NCBI GenBank assembly: GCA_002104985.1
Contig: MCGO01000060.1
Span: forward strand, 206,039-270,038
Direction of reading: 5' to 3'
DNA from: Rhizoclosmatium globosum
Taxonomy: Eukaryota; Chytridiomycota; Chytridiomycetes; Chytridiales; Chytriomycetaceae
DNA length: 64,000 nt
Position numbers and translations under genes: made by a program. Shown here piece after piece: positions 23,245-34,573 of this stretch. The notes under the pieces are model-generated. The model did no database searches, was not told the DNA's origin, and saw nothing but the letters and a program-made list of their open reading frames with translations. Every line of letters begins with the position of its first letter. Position 1 is the stretch's first letter.

Positions 23245-25216
23245 ATGACCTCGCGAGCGTCAATACGCAAACCAGTTACTTATGATGCATCGCAGCCTTC
23301 AAATGCATATGAAGAAGTTGCTCCATCCACGCGATTCCGGTCACTGACTGATTTGAGTTTTGCCTCGATGCCGACCCAGGCATTCACCCCGACAGTATTC
23401 GGCTTTGCATCCAAAGAATCATCACAGACACCGCAAGAGCAACTTGAACGGGTTCGAAGACTCACAGTCGATGATGCGGAGATGGTCCTTCACGCAGCCC
23501 AAATCCAGGCAACTTACACAAATAACGAAGAGCCTCGGCGAAGTCGCTTTGGCGGTCGTTTTGGACGTTTTTCGTTGTAAGTGTAGGCATTGTTGAGTTA
23601 ATGTGCCTAATAGTAAACACATACTTTGACAGCAAGTTCAGAAAGGAACACAAACAAGAAGCAAAGACCCCTCTCGAACACTTTAAAAACGCGGCGTCAA
23701 AGTTATTCAGTAAACTGAGTTTTATCAAGCCGTCATCTGGTGCTACTGTGGTACAACTGGATATTCCTCCAGTCCCAAAACCACTTGCTGTTCCACTTCA
23801 ACGATCATACTCTGTCACAAATGGGTTCCAAACCCCACGCAGACTATCTCGACAACCTTCAGTTTCCTCCTTCAACTCTGTTGCGACTGCTCCTGAGTTT
23901 ATGTACATGGCAAACACCCGCGATGTCCCAGAAAACCTGTTCCTGAACGACCCGCATCCGTTATGATTGCGCCCGCAGCTGAACTTGGATATTTATCTCG
24001 AGATGTACTTGGTCCGATGCCGCGGAGCTCCAAACCGAGTGGTCCAAGAATCAGCGAAAATCAGACTTTGAGAGTTAGCGGGCACGTGCGACAGACTTAT
24101 ACCAGAACGTGAGTGCATCTTCGTTTAAAATGTAGTTGGATTTTTATCTGAATCTGGGTATTAGGATGCAGCAACGTGGAAACTTTGAAATCCGACGGGC
24201 AAACCAGTTGCCGCCATTGAAACCGCTCCCTTCCGTTCCTAATCATGCTGAAGTCGAAGAGCAGCAAAGTACTTCCGTCGATGTCGCCGTGCCCACGGAC
24301 GTCGATGTGCCTGTTTATCATCAACCAGTGGAAGAGGATGGAACTGTCACCCAAACCTGTTCAGAGTCAGCAATTCCCCCTGAACTAACAACATGCGAAT
24401 CAAACGTGGAGGAAGCTGATATTTCAGGGGCTGATGAGTTTTTTGATGCACCAGTTCATGCTAATGGAGACACTCAACGTGTGGAGAAAGCCCTCGACAC
24501 ACAAGTTGAGCTCAAAAATATGTTGGATATGTTGACTGATAAAATCAAACTGTTGGAAGTGCACGTTGGTTTGTACATACTTAATTCGATGCACGATGAC
24601 TAACTGCGTTTTTACAAGATGAACAAGCCATCAGTAAGTTGACAGAGGCTAAAGTGACTGTCGAAGCCTTACTCGCGCAAGTTTCCGTAAGAGAGAATAT
24701 CTAGAATCTGTGTTTATCCTTACATCATCTTTTCAGCAGCCAATAATCAACACGCCGGCTCCTTCATGGACCCAGAAAGTTATGGAATCTGGAACAGCAT
24801 CGGAGTTGATTAAAGCCTTGGACTGCATGGAAAAAGCTTTGGATAACCCGCCCTCACACTCCACTCTCTTGGAAAGTGCCGTTGAACCTCAAGACTCAAC
24901 TATTGAATCAGATTCGGCTTTGCTTTTCAATCTATTAAACTCAAAACCATCCGCACCTCCTGTCTCGACAACACCACTGATTGACGACGCAACTGCATCA
25001 GAGACAAAAGCTCCAATGGATATGAAGGAAAAGTTTCATAAATTACGGGAAAAGTTCCAGCAACAAGCAACAGTGGCGAAAGGATATACTTCAACGGGAA
25101 AGTTTGCGAAAAAGGCACCACCCCCGCCGCCATGTAATATTTCGGAGAATTTAAGTTTGAATATGGATATTCAGTCAAAACCACGCGAGTTGGATACAAA
25201 GGAAAACTTGGGATGA
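23245..25216 (+). CDS. Long disordered protein with short coiled coil, unknown
   Basis: Exons 23245-23576, 23633-24108, 24165-24568, 24619-24686, 24737-25216 (introns 50-56 nt). One base is missing at the A4 run 23932-23935: adding one A turns the frame from ENLFLN to EKPVPERPASVMIAP and makes all phases agree, giving about 586 residues. The protein is rich in Ser, Thr, Pro and Gln. It has a basic patch (RRSRFGGRFGRFS), a short coiled coil near KALDTQVELKNMLDMLTDKIKLL and a C-terminal helix plus a proline run (KKAPPPPP) that could bind SH3 or profilin. No domain was recognised. It sits divergent to HVMTIG copy A and just upstream of the kinase. Confidence 0.62.
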
Positions 25217-25421
25217 AAAGGCTGCTATGGATGTGTTTTTTGAAATAGATACATAATAATACCGGAGAGTTCGATTCAATAGACTTACTTTAACTACACG
25301 AGTTTGTGAAATTCAATTGTTTGATTGGCTGGGAGCATTCTGTTTCCTTCCATTGTTCCAAACAAAGGAAAGCCATAATTCGAAAAACGTCTTGATTTCG
25401 CCTCACCTTTAATCCATTAAC

Positions 25422-27969
25422 ATGCTGGCGCGAAAGAAGGTACTTGGAAACTACAACGTTGGAAAGACTGTGGGACAAGGGGCCTTCTCCAAGGTGAAAC
25501 TTGGAGTTCACAAAGAAACAGGGCAAAAGGTCTGAAGCACAAACCTAAATTTCGCTATTCAACTTATATTATGTCATCAAGGTCGCAATTAAAATCATTG
25601 ATAAGAAACTCATGGCACAGAAGGCAGCTAAGGCTAAGAAAACTGAAGAGGAACGGAAAAAGAAGAAAGAGGCTGAAGAATATGCGAAGCGAACCAAAGA
25701 AGCGCAAAACAATCCTGATAAACGCGAAAGTGTCGCGTCAGAGGGAAAGCAACGAGCTTCTGTGGCGACTACGAAAGAAAAGACGGAAACAAATGAGGCA
25801 AAGACTGACGAAAAAGAAGAAGAGATTAAAACAGGAATTGCACCGGATGCTCCTTCCTTTGTGGCTTCGCTGCAGCTTGAAGTTCAATTGATGATGCGGT
25901 TGGACCATCCGAACATTATCAACTTATATTCAATCATGGAGACTGAGGATGAGTGTTTCGTCGTCATGTTAGTATTAAGTGGTCCATTAGTTGTTCTTAC
26001 GCAATCCGAGATAGGGAATATGCAGCTGGTGGAGAGTTGATTGAATATATTGCTGCTCGAAATTATCTTACCGAACGCGAAGCTCGTAAATTCTTTCGTC
26101 AAATTATATCCGCTATGGATCACTGTCATTTAGCGAGTGTTGTTCACAGAGATTTGAAATTGGAGAATTTGGTGAGTCACGCTACTTTTATCCAGGTACA
26201 TTACCAATCAAACTTTGTTCAGCTCCTCAACGACAGCCGGGATATTCTTATATCTGATTTCGGTCTTGGGCGAACGTATAATCCTGAAGTTCAGGAGTAT
26301 TTAAAGGTAAACACCTATTTTAAACCTCATGAGTTCCAAAACATTGTTAGACGTTTTGCGGGACACCAAACTATGCGGCCGTTGAGCTTATATCTGGAAT
26401 ACCGTACAACGGAATTAAGTCAGATATATGGGCCATGGGTGTAGCTCTCTATGTGATGATGACGGGAAAGACTCCCTTCACTGGAGCAACCATTTCTCAG
26501 CTATACAGTAAAATTAAAGCTGTCGATTATAAGTGTCCTGATTACTTCTCTGGGGGTAAGTACTTAATAACTATAGACCAAGAGCTAAATGTGAAACAGA
26601 CCTCAAGGCATTATTGGCCAAAATGCTGAAGAAAGATCCAGTCAAACGTGCTGATATGGAAGCGTTACGTGCTGATCCTTGGGTCAACTTTGAAGAAGTC
26701 GAGCGTCCATTGCGAATTGTCCCAAAAGTCACAGGCATCGCCTCTGCCGCCCAAATCACTCAATTCATCTCTTCGATTACAAAAACGCCTGAATATACCC
26801 TATATACTATTCGACAACATACGCGAGACGGAACAAGTATGGAAGGAGCGGGCGAAGAAAAGAATAAGAGTGTTCAAGCTAGACGTAAAAGTTTGTCGGT
26901 CCAGGCTGGATCTGCTCAACTTAGTCCTGTAAATGTTGGACGTTCGCGGGTAGGAAGTCGGCGATTTAGTAACGTGGGTACGATAATTACAGGCACTATT
27001 GGGGATCCGATTCCCCCATTACCAGGACAGGAAGATGTGGTGAGCCCTTTACCGGGAGATAGTGGTACTGGCGGTCGTCCCGCACGGGATCCTCGACGAA
27101 TGTCCTTGCAAGAAAATCAAATGCCGAAAGTACCACCTCTTCCATCCAAGTACAACCCAAATCCTGCAGACATCCCAGGGGCCGTTAATACAACAAGCCC
27201 ACCACCACCTGTAGCAGAAGGGAAACGAGCTCGAAGGGCTTCAATCAATATTGACTTCTTCCAAAGGGGAAGGAAAACAACTGCGAAAGGAGCCGATGAA
27301 TCCCCCAGCGCTTCTCGAAGTAACACGCCTGATTCAACCACTATTTCTACGTCCAGTGTGCGCAGAAAATCTGCCTTTAAGCCACCAAATGCTCTTGCGG
27401 AGGACGATCGTCAACTTGTAGTTATGAAAAGAATGGCCCAGGTCAGTCCCGAAGTAAACACACTTCGACCCACAGTATCTGGAACCGTGACAGAATCAAC
27501 GCAATCTAAAAGTTTTGGTGGAAGTCTATTCGAATCCGATTCATCCAGTTTCTTTTCGCCTGTTGGATCGTCGTTTTCTCCAACTGGTACAACAATACTC
27601 TCGGATCAAGAAATCGAGAAATGGCATGAATTTAATAAGCCTCCAAAGGAAATTCGAACCGCTCGGTATTCTTTCAATCCCAAGACTACCTCGACCCTTT
27701 CACCCAGCTACATTTTTCAAGACGTTCATCGCGTTTTAGTATCAATGCAGAAACTTATCGACGGAACACTTCAGTTCAAGCGAAAGCCTGAATATTATTT
27801 GATCCAGTGTCATATGAGTGCAGATGGGGAGGAAGTGGAATTTGATGTCGAAGTCTGTAAAGTATGGCTTCTGAATCTGCATGGTGTGCGAATTAAGAAA
27901 CAAGGGGGAAGTGCCATCAAATTCAAAGATGCGTATTCGATGATAGTCGATACTTTGAATATTAGTTGA
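25422..27969 (+). CDS. CAMK-like Ser/Thr protein kinase with C-terminal KA1 domain
   Basis: Six exons: 25422-25529, 25582-25967, 26015-26171, 26223-26306, 26351-26555, 26600-27969; 769 residues, all phases good. Kinase landmarks in order are GQGAFSKV (G-loop), VAIKII (Lys), HRDLKLEN (catalytic loop), DFGLG and CGTPNYAAVEL (activation segment). The last reads AVE where APE is normal. Between the VAIK lysine and helix C is an insertion of about 70 residues, highly charged (Lys/Glu). A long Ser/Pro-rich linker leads to a KA1 domain at about 665-769 (VEFDVEVCKVWLLNL), which binds acidic membrane lipids in MARK/Kin1/Chk1-type kinases. So a membrane-recruited Kin1/MARK/Snf1-group kinase is likely. 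The substrate is unknown. Confidence 0.85.
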
Positions 27970-28097
27970 AATAATTAAGTTACGGGTTTTGTTTTTCTTA
28001 TTTCCCGCCAGTATATTATACTATAACAGATTTGTTTTTTTAATTGAATGAGGAAATCTTTAGTTTTCTGGCGATAATCCTCCATTGTTTGCGATAC

Positions 28098-29359
28098 ATG
28101 AAGACGCCGCCAACACTACCTGCCCCACACTTTCAGCCACTTTTTAGAAGAAGCGGATCTTTATCGCCTGCGCAAATAGCGCCTGATGACTTTGCGGATA
28201 AGGAAAATTCGCCAAAAAACAGTATCGGTCCACAAAGCTGCTTTCGCCAACTTTGTGTCTCTGTGCAAAAATCTCTTAGCAGGCTTTCCATAGTAGAAGA
28301 AGCCGCGCAGGTGAATAGTCAAGTTGACTTTGGACAAATTTCGTCTGATTACGATCCTGGCGCCGATTATCCAAAATCAAGTATTTCACAGAATTCTAAA
28401 AGCTATGAAATCTAATATTAAGACAGATATTGCGTCTTCTTTGAACAGTAGTTTGAGTCGCCGCCATAAGTCGACTTCCCATCGCTCCGAACGTACATCC
28501 ATTGCAAGTAGTATGGTGTCAAGCATAACAAGCATATCTTCGGCTCGTGAAGTTGGCGGAACAATTTCGTCGAAGGCAAATCCACGAGTTTCCCAATTTT
28601 CAATCAAGCAAGGGCTTCATGCGTTCAAACGGCTCATAAAATACGATCATGTTTTAAAAATTGCAGATGCATCTGTTATTGAGGGGAACGGACCTTGGAA
28701 TGACAGTGTTGAGACATCGCCGATTCCAACGTGGCAGCTGGATGTGGCGACCCTCGATGAAAAAGCTGTTGTACATGTTATGACGATTGGTAAGGCGACA
28801 GTTGACTTGGACACACAAGAAGAGTTTCGGCGGATCAAAATCTATGAGCACCACATTGATATGCCGAATGTGGAGGCGCTTAGTAAAACGCTTGTATCCG
28901 AACCGACAGAGGCCTTAATGGTTATTCATCCAATTTTATCGTCTCCAGAATCACAATACAAACTAAGCGATCGTATTCTTTCAAAGGCTGATGCAATCGA
29001 AGCCCTCTCGCTGGCACAAATAAGTCTTATACCTCTATTTGGAACTTGGTTGAATGGGTTACTCTGTCCAGAATTGGATGTGAAAGCTTCTTCGACTAGA
29101 ATTTACCTATGTGGCTATTCTCCCGACAGTGTGAGAAAATAGATAGGCTTGTATCAATAATGACTTATGTATTTAGGGAACTGTTGCTCGGGTTTTGAAA
29201 CCTCTTGAACCACACAGCGGCAGGGAACACGTCTCCTCCCATCTTGCTCACATGCTGTCGTCTGTTTTAGAAACATACTGGGATACGCATCCTCTGGACG
29301 GGTTTTCTCTCGCTGTGGTCGTTCCACCTGGCGAAAAAGATGGGAAAGTTTTTGCATAA
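28098..29359 (+). CDS. HVMTIG-family protein, copy B (unknown function)
   Basis: Exons 28098-28310, 28423-29130, 29177-29359; 367 residues. The first intron is uncertain (112 nt with donor GTGAAT, or 100 nt with donor GTTGAC; both phase 0). The shared domain follows a short disordered head: LIKYDHVLKI, GPWND, SPIPTWQL, HVMTIGKA, RRIKIYEHH, AQISLIPLFGTW, IYLCGYSP, then GTVARVLKPL and AVVVPPG. The intron between CGYSPDS and GTVARV sits at the same point and phase as in the other three copies. It lies directly after the kinase gene, about 130 nt from its stop codon. Confidence 0.75.
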
Positions 29360-29425
29360 ACCAAATAAATATACAGATTTTATAGATATATAAGACTTAG
29401 ATGATATCAAACATGTTTAGAATAT

Positions 29426-30041
29426 TTACAAAAGCAAGAATGATCCGATTATCCCGACTGACGACCACAGAAGCTTGGTACTTGATGACTTTGTGGTGGC
29501 TACAGTCGACACAACAGCACTACCGGTTGAGCTGTCCTTGATGTTAAATGTTGGTGAGAAGCAAACCATCCATTTTTTATCAGCATCTTGATCCTGGTAC
29601 TGTGCCTCTACGGAATACGATTTTCCGGGTGGAAGCGAAGGTACCACGGCGAAGGCCTCACCATCTGGGAAAACCGCAGGCTTGGCAGTTGTTAGTGATA
29701 CAAGTGGAATCGCATTGTTGGCATTAGCAGCGGTCTGTTATCGATAAGAGTTGAGAAAGAATCTATGCACGTATACAGCTCGACTCACAGCAATAGAAAA
29801 CTTCAATGTGACATTACTGAAGGAAGGCACTTGATTGTTATAGTTCCAAACAATGTGCTAGTGGATATTAGACGGGACTCGATGAAGTATATATACAACG
29901 TACGAGGTTATCTCCGACGTTCACAGTTTGATTTTGGGCTGGGTACAGAATTGAAATTGAGGCTCCAGTTATCGAAGTGCATGTATCAGCAACGACAAAG
30001 GCCACAAGAGCAGAGAGAATGAGGGCGACTGCAGTTTTCAT
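29426..30041 (-). CDS. Small Kre9/Knh1-like GPI-anchored surface protein
   Basis: Exons 30041-29904, 29857-29789, 29734-29426; 172 residues. It has a signal peptide (MKTAVALILSALVAFVVA), then a Kre9/Knh1-type beta domain: SISILYPAQNQTVNVGDNL, HIVWNYN, NVTLKFSIA and a late Cys (VCFSPTFNI). A Ser/Thr tail and a hydrophobic end (SVGIIGSFLLL) fit a GPI signal. Family members (Ser-Thr-rich GPI proteins with this N-terminal domain) sit in the cell wall or plasma membrane and are linked to beta-1,6-glucan in yeast. The intron before the (T/H)IxW strand is at the same point as in the four genes at 53.8-58.3 kb. Confidence 0.78.
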
Positions 30042-30169
30042 TGAACAGCTTGGATTGTCGGAATGTTTCTGGTTTGGGAAACTAAATGCTTGGTCTCTTT
30101 TCAAAATGGACTGCAATCGCCAAAGCAGCAAAGCAACAACGCAAACACGTGATGAAATTTCAAAATAAT

Positions 30170-31415
30170 TTAATAAAAATAGATACTTAAAAGCAGAACG
30201 AAAATAACATTCGCCATAATTTGATTTCCCGTTGAAGACTTTGTGGCACCTGTTTGACCATTAGGCTGAAACGCACCGGAGTTTCCGCTCAAACCAGTAC
30301 TCGCGGGAAATGTTGGCAAAACATTGTTAAATGTTCCGGTTGATTGTGCAATATCTTGTCCCGAACCGATTGTGTTTGCGCCACTACCAACAGAACCTGA
30401 TCCGGTTGCAGGGATAGCTGTTACTCCATTAACACCGCTTCCAGCATTATTTCCGGCATTTACATTCGGCAGAGAACCACCGTTTACATTTCCTGTACCA
30501 GTGGCGCCTGTTGATGAACTTCCGGAATTTCCACTTGATACGTTTCCATTTAAGTTACCAGATGTGCCGTTTGATCCACCATTTGAACTGCTTCCGTTAG
30601 TAGACCCTGAAGCTCCGTTGTTTCCTCCAACATTGGAGCCCCCAGACACACCTCCACCACTAACGCTGCCAGATGAACTTCCTGGACTGCTATTGGACCC
30701 ACTGCTTCCGCTCCCACTTGAACCACTTGAAGAACCATTTGATCCGGCGTTGGTTGAACCCCCACTATTGGCATTACTCCCTGTATTTCCGCTTCCACCT
30801 CCATTTGAACCATTTCCAGAACCGTTTGCTCCCGGAACACTCAACGATGAAGTTAGTGGTGCATCTGGCTTGGTTGTTATCGCAGCTGTCACGACAGGAA
30901 TAACTACTGCTGTTCGGCTCGGAACCTGGACATCAACAACGGAGGTTGTAGTGATAGAAGTTTGAACAATATTTGGAGTTGGAGGGTTTGAAAAGGCAGA
31001 CTTGTAGGAGGTGCAAACGGCGGGCATAACACGTTCCTTGAAAACGCACCAAAGTAAGCCAATGAAACACAAGCGCTGAAGGAAATATACTCACAACAGT
31101 ATCGCCAATGCTTTTGTTGGCCGCTGTGTGACAGTTTGACTGAATACAAGCTTTGATGGATGCAGAAACTGTCGCCGTGTCTTTACAGACGTTCTCCATC
31201 ACAGTAACAAGATTATCGATAGATCCGTACTGTTTCGAGTCGTTAGCTTCCGATATTATGTGGGAAGTGGTACATACTTGATCAAAGCAAGATTTGGCGC
31301 AAACATTCATATTTTCAAAGATGCTCTTCGCAAGGTCAATAAAGTCTGATTGTGCATCAGCAACGACGAGATGAGCAAAGACAGCGAATGTCGATAGTAT
31401 GGTCAGAACTTTCAT
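30170..31415 (-). CDS. Six-cysteine (CFEM-like) GPI protein with Gly/Ser/Asn-rich stalk
   Basis: Exons 31415-31278, 31229-31095, 31036-30170 (introns 48 and 58 nt), 379 residues. It has a signal peptide (MKVLTILSTFAVFAHLVVA), then a small domain with cysteines spaced C-x3-C, C, C-x4-C, C (CAKSC, NVCKD, KACIQSNC, AVCTSY). The same pattern is seen at the start of the gene at 57116. It resembles CFEM domains, which have eight Cys, but two are missing. From residue about 150 a long Gly/Ser/Asn-rich low-complexity stalk runs to a hydrophobic C-terminus (ANVIFVLLLSIYFY), typical of a GPI anchor signal. A wall or surface protein is likely; haem or iron binding, known for some CFEM proteins, is only a possibility. 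Confidence 0.72.
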
Positions 31416-31617
31416 ATCTGATGGTTTGAAACAAATTTCCCAGGCTCATCCCAGGCTCTTAGTTCATCAATGAATATACAGAAACGAAGCAAAATCGAAA
31501 TGTAGAAACAAAATTTTAATAAAATAGTTGAGTTTGAGAGTCGAGTTGCGGGCTTCTTTACTCTCGCCTTTGATGAGGAAGTTGGGATTTTCATTCTACC
31601 TTTCCTGGATTAGCAGC

Positions 31618-33064
31618 ATGAAACCCCTTGGTCTATCCTTTCGCAATCTCTTTCGACGGAAAAACAGCGGCGGTAATACTGACTACGGTGATGAACGTCA
31701 CTCTGTTACTCTCTCAACCGATCTGGATGGCCGAGCTAAATTCCACAACGAGTCTACATCTGGATACGTTTCTGCAAACGCCTCTCTTGCGAGTAGCATA
31801 GGTACTAATTTTCTCTGAAGGTCTTCAAAAATGGCGAAGTTCGCTGATTAACTTTACAGGTTCTCTTTCTCAAGACTCTCAGTTACAATCAACGCCAGAA
31901 TCTGGCTTCCATGAGACTGCAGCACAGTCAAATAAACCATTGTTATTATCGAAAGGCCCAAGTATACGACGGGTTGGCCCAGCTATTCCAAGAAACCCAT
32001 CCCAAAGATCGTCATCGCGTACACGGCCTGTTTCCCTCCACCTAACACCCGATCGAAACATTAAACACTTATCCCCAAACGACGATATTGGAATCGGAGG
32101 AACAGTGCGAGAAGACTCAGAAGGAAATTTGGACCTTAAATCCCAAGGCCGGTCCTTACGAAACTCGAATGTCATTGGAAGACCTGTCCCTATATCACGA
32201 GGGAAATCTGAATTTGCGTTGGGAGACCCAACAGATGGAATCGCCACCAAATCTTCCAGTCGAATCAACTTGGCTCAGTCGATATCGGATTTGAAACAGA
32301 CTGCGGATCACCTAAAGGAAGTGTTTATAAAACTAGTCACCTATGATAAAGTGATTAAAATCGCGCCGCCGGGGAATGAAGGGGACGGACCATGGAATGA
32401 CCCGTTTGAGTGCACACCGATCCCGAAATGGCAATTGAATCCAGACGCGATTGCGAACAAAACTTCTGTGCATGTAATGACGATTGGTCGGCCGCAGTAT
32501 GATCCTGAATCTGGGGAGGAGCAACGACGTGTTCAAGTGTATGAACGTTATATAGATATACCAAATATGGAAGAGATTGCAAAAGATTTGATACATAACC
32601 CTGCGGAAGGGCTTTTGGTTGTTGCGCCTATTTTACGGTTCCCGAATTCGTCGTGTAAGCTGTCGGATAAGATCTTGACGAAACAGGCGGCGATTTCGGC
32701 GTTGACTATGGCGCAGATTTCGTTACTCCCGCTTTTTGGGAGTTGGTTGAATCCGTTGTTGTGTCAGGAAGATGTGATTGCTTCTACTAATACTGTATAT
32801 TTGTGTGGTCATTGTACGGAGAATGTGAGTTGAAGGATATTTTCATATGTAGAATTATTCTCATGATTTAAACGCGTATAGGGGACTGTTGCGAGAGTGT
32901 TGAAACCAATGGAACCAGATTGTGATCGAGATCGAGTGACAACCCACTTGACTACAATGTTATCTAGCGTGTTACGCACGTATTGGGAGACTCACGAAAC
33001 GACAGGATGGAGCATGAGTGTTGTTGTTCCGCCAGGAATAAAAGGAGAACAGACTTTCTATTAG
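31618..33064 (+). CDS. HVMTIG-family protein, copy C (unknown function)
   Basis: Exons 31618-31801, 31860-32824, 32882-33064 (introns 58 and 57 nt), 443 residues. It starts MKPLGLSFRNLFRRK, a basic-hydrophobic head like those of copies A and D. Then come a disordered Ser/Arg-rich stretch and the shared domain: LVTYDKVIKI, GPWND, TPIPKWQL, HVMTIGRP, YERYIDIPNM, AQISLLPLFGSW, VYLCGHCTEN, then GTVARVLKPM and SVVVPPGIKG. Frame intact. Copies C and D are in tandem, 180 nt apart. Confidence 0.76.
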
Positions 33065-33244
33065 GAATTGGGTTTGGGCATTGTTGAAGAATAAATCTCC
33101 ATTGGGCAGAATTAAAAATTTATTAGTGATCAGAGGAAGACTTGTGATTGGTTGTAAGAATCACATTGTTTGGCATTGTCCAACTATATCAACTTAAGAA
33201 AGCTCCAACACATCCACAGATCAAACGCAAAAAAACCTGCTTTA

Positions 33245-34455
33245 ATGAAAGGATTTAAGCTAGGATCTCTTTTCAACAAGAAGGTTGGCAATAACTCTCA
33301 AAACGCTTCAAGCGACAAAGTCTCTCCAACTGGAGAAACGGGAGGAACTAATGCCTCTGTTGGAGCTTTACCTCAATCTGGGTCAGTCTCTTCTTTGGAT
33401 GGACCTAAAGCTGGAGCAAGTTCTGGTGCCCCTGGAAATCGAACTCGTGTCGAATCAAACAAGACCCTCGATTCGGCGGATGGAAAAGGAGGGGCTTCAG
33501 CGCCTAAAACTAGCTCAAAGACTTCATCGCGCACGTCCAGTCATTCGAATATTGCTTCACCGACCGATGTGAAAGGGACTACAGAACATATGAAGGAGGT
33601 GTTTAAGAAGCTTGTCACGTATGATAAGATTATTAAAATTGCACGTGAGTTTCTGTAGCATTATAAGTGTTATATATACTCGAGAAATCCACACTGACTT
33701 GATTTACAGCTCCGGGAACAGAAGGTCCTGGACCATGGGAGAATGGCTATGATGTTTCTCCGATTCCGCAAAGAAAGCTCAACCTCGCTGAAACCGAAGC
33801 AGGAAAAACGGCCGTTCATGTCATGACGATTGGGCGGCCCTTTAAGAATGATGAAACGGGTGAAGAGCAGAGACGAATCAAACTGTATGAGCATTTCATC
33901 ACAATCCATGATATCGATGAAATCTGCAAAAAACTTCCAACTGCTCCTGAGGAGGCGTTGATGGTTGTGGATCCTATCCTTAGGTCACCAGAGACTCCAC
34001 ATAAGATGACGGACAAGATTATGACGAAACCTGCTGCTATTCGATCGTTGAGTGTAGCACAGATTAGCTTGCTTCCGTTGTTTGGGAACTGGTTGAACCC
34101 CAGTTTGTGTCTTGAATCAGACGTGAAAGCTTCTACCACCAGCATTTATCTTTGCGGTCATTGTCCCGATCATGTTTGTGACGCTCTTGAGAGTATAATG
34201 AGTATTTAATCGGTATGAATAGGGAACTGTGTCGCGAGTTTTGAAACCCATGGAAATCGGATGTAATCGAGAGCAAGTGAAGGAACATTTGATAACAATG
34301 CTTTCTACTGTTCTTGACACGTATTGGGAGAATCATCCGACAGCAGGTTTGTAAAGATGACTGATCAAATCAGCCTATTGAATTCAATCATTGCAGGATG
34401 GGCCATGGCTGTCGTTGTTCCGCCCGGAGTAAAAGGCGATCAAGTTTTCTATTAA
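33245..34455 (+). CDS. HVMTIG-family protein, copy D (unknown function)
   Basis: Exons 33245-33644, 33710-34173, 34223-34346, 34397-34455 (introns 65, 49 and 50 nt), 348 residues. It has a basic head (MKGFKLGSLFNKK), a Gly/Ser-rich linker, then LVTYDKIIKI, GPWENG, SPIPQRKL, HVMTIGRP, RRIKLYEHF, AQISLLPLFGNW, IYLCGHCPDH, GTVSRVLKPM and AVVVPPGVKG. The phase-1 intron just after KIA matches that of copy A, while copies B and C lack it. The extra last intron is unique to this copy. Frame intact. Confidence 0.76.
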
Positions 34456-34573
34456 GCGTTTCTTTTTCTTTTCGTATTATAAATTCGAACAATGTTCTGC
34501 TTTTTGTGGATTCAATTTGGTGGCGACACAGCAACAAAATTTGCCACTCATCGTTGACAAACAACAAGGGCCG

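Noticed and set aside
30324..30965. 213-codon Pro/Leu-rich frame on the plus strand
   Set aside because: Mirror of the Gly/Ser/Asn-rich stalk of the GPI protein on the other strand; only a composition effect.
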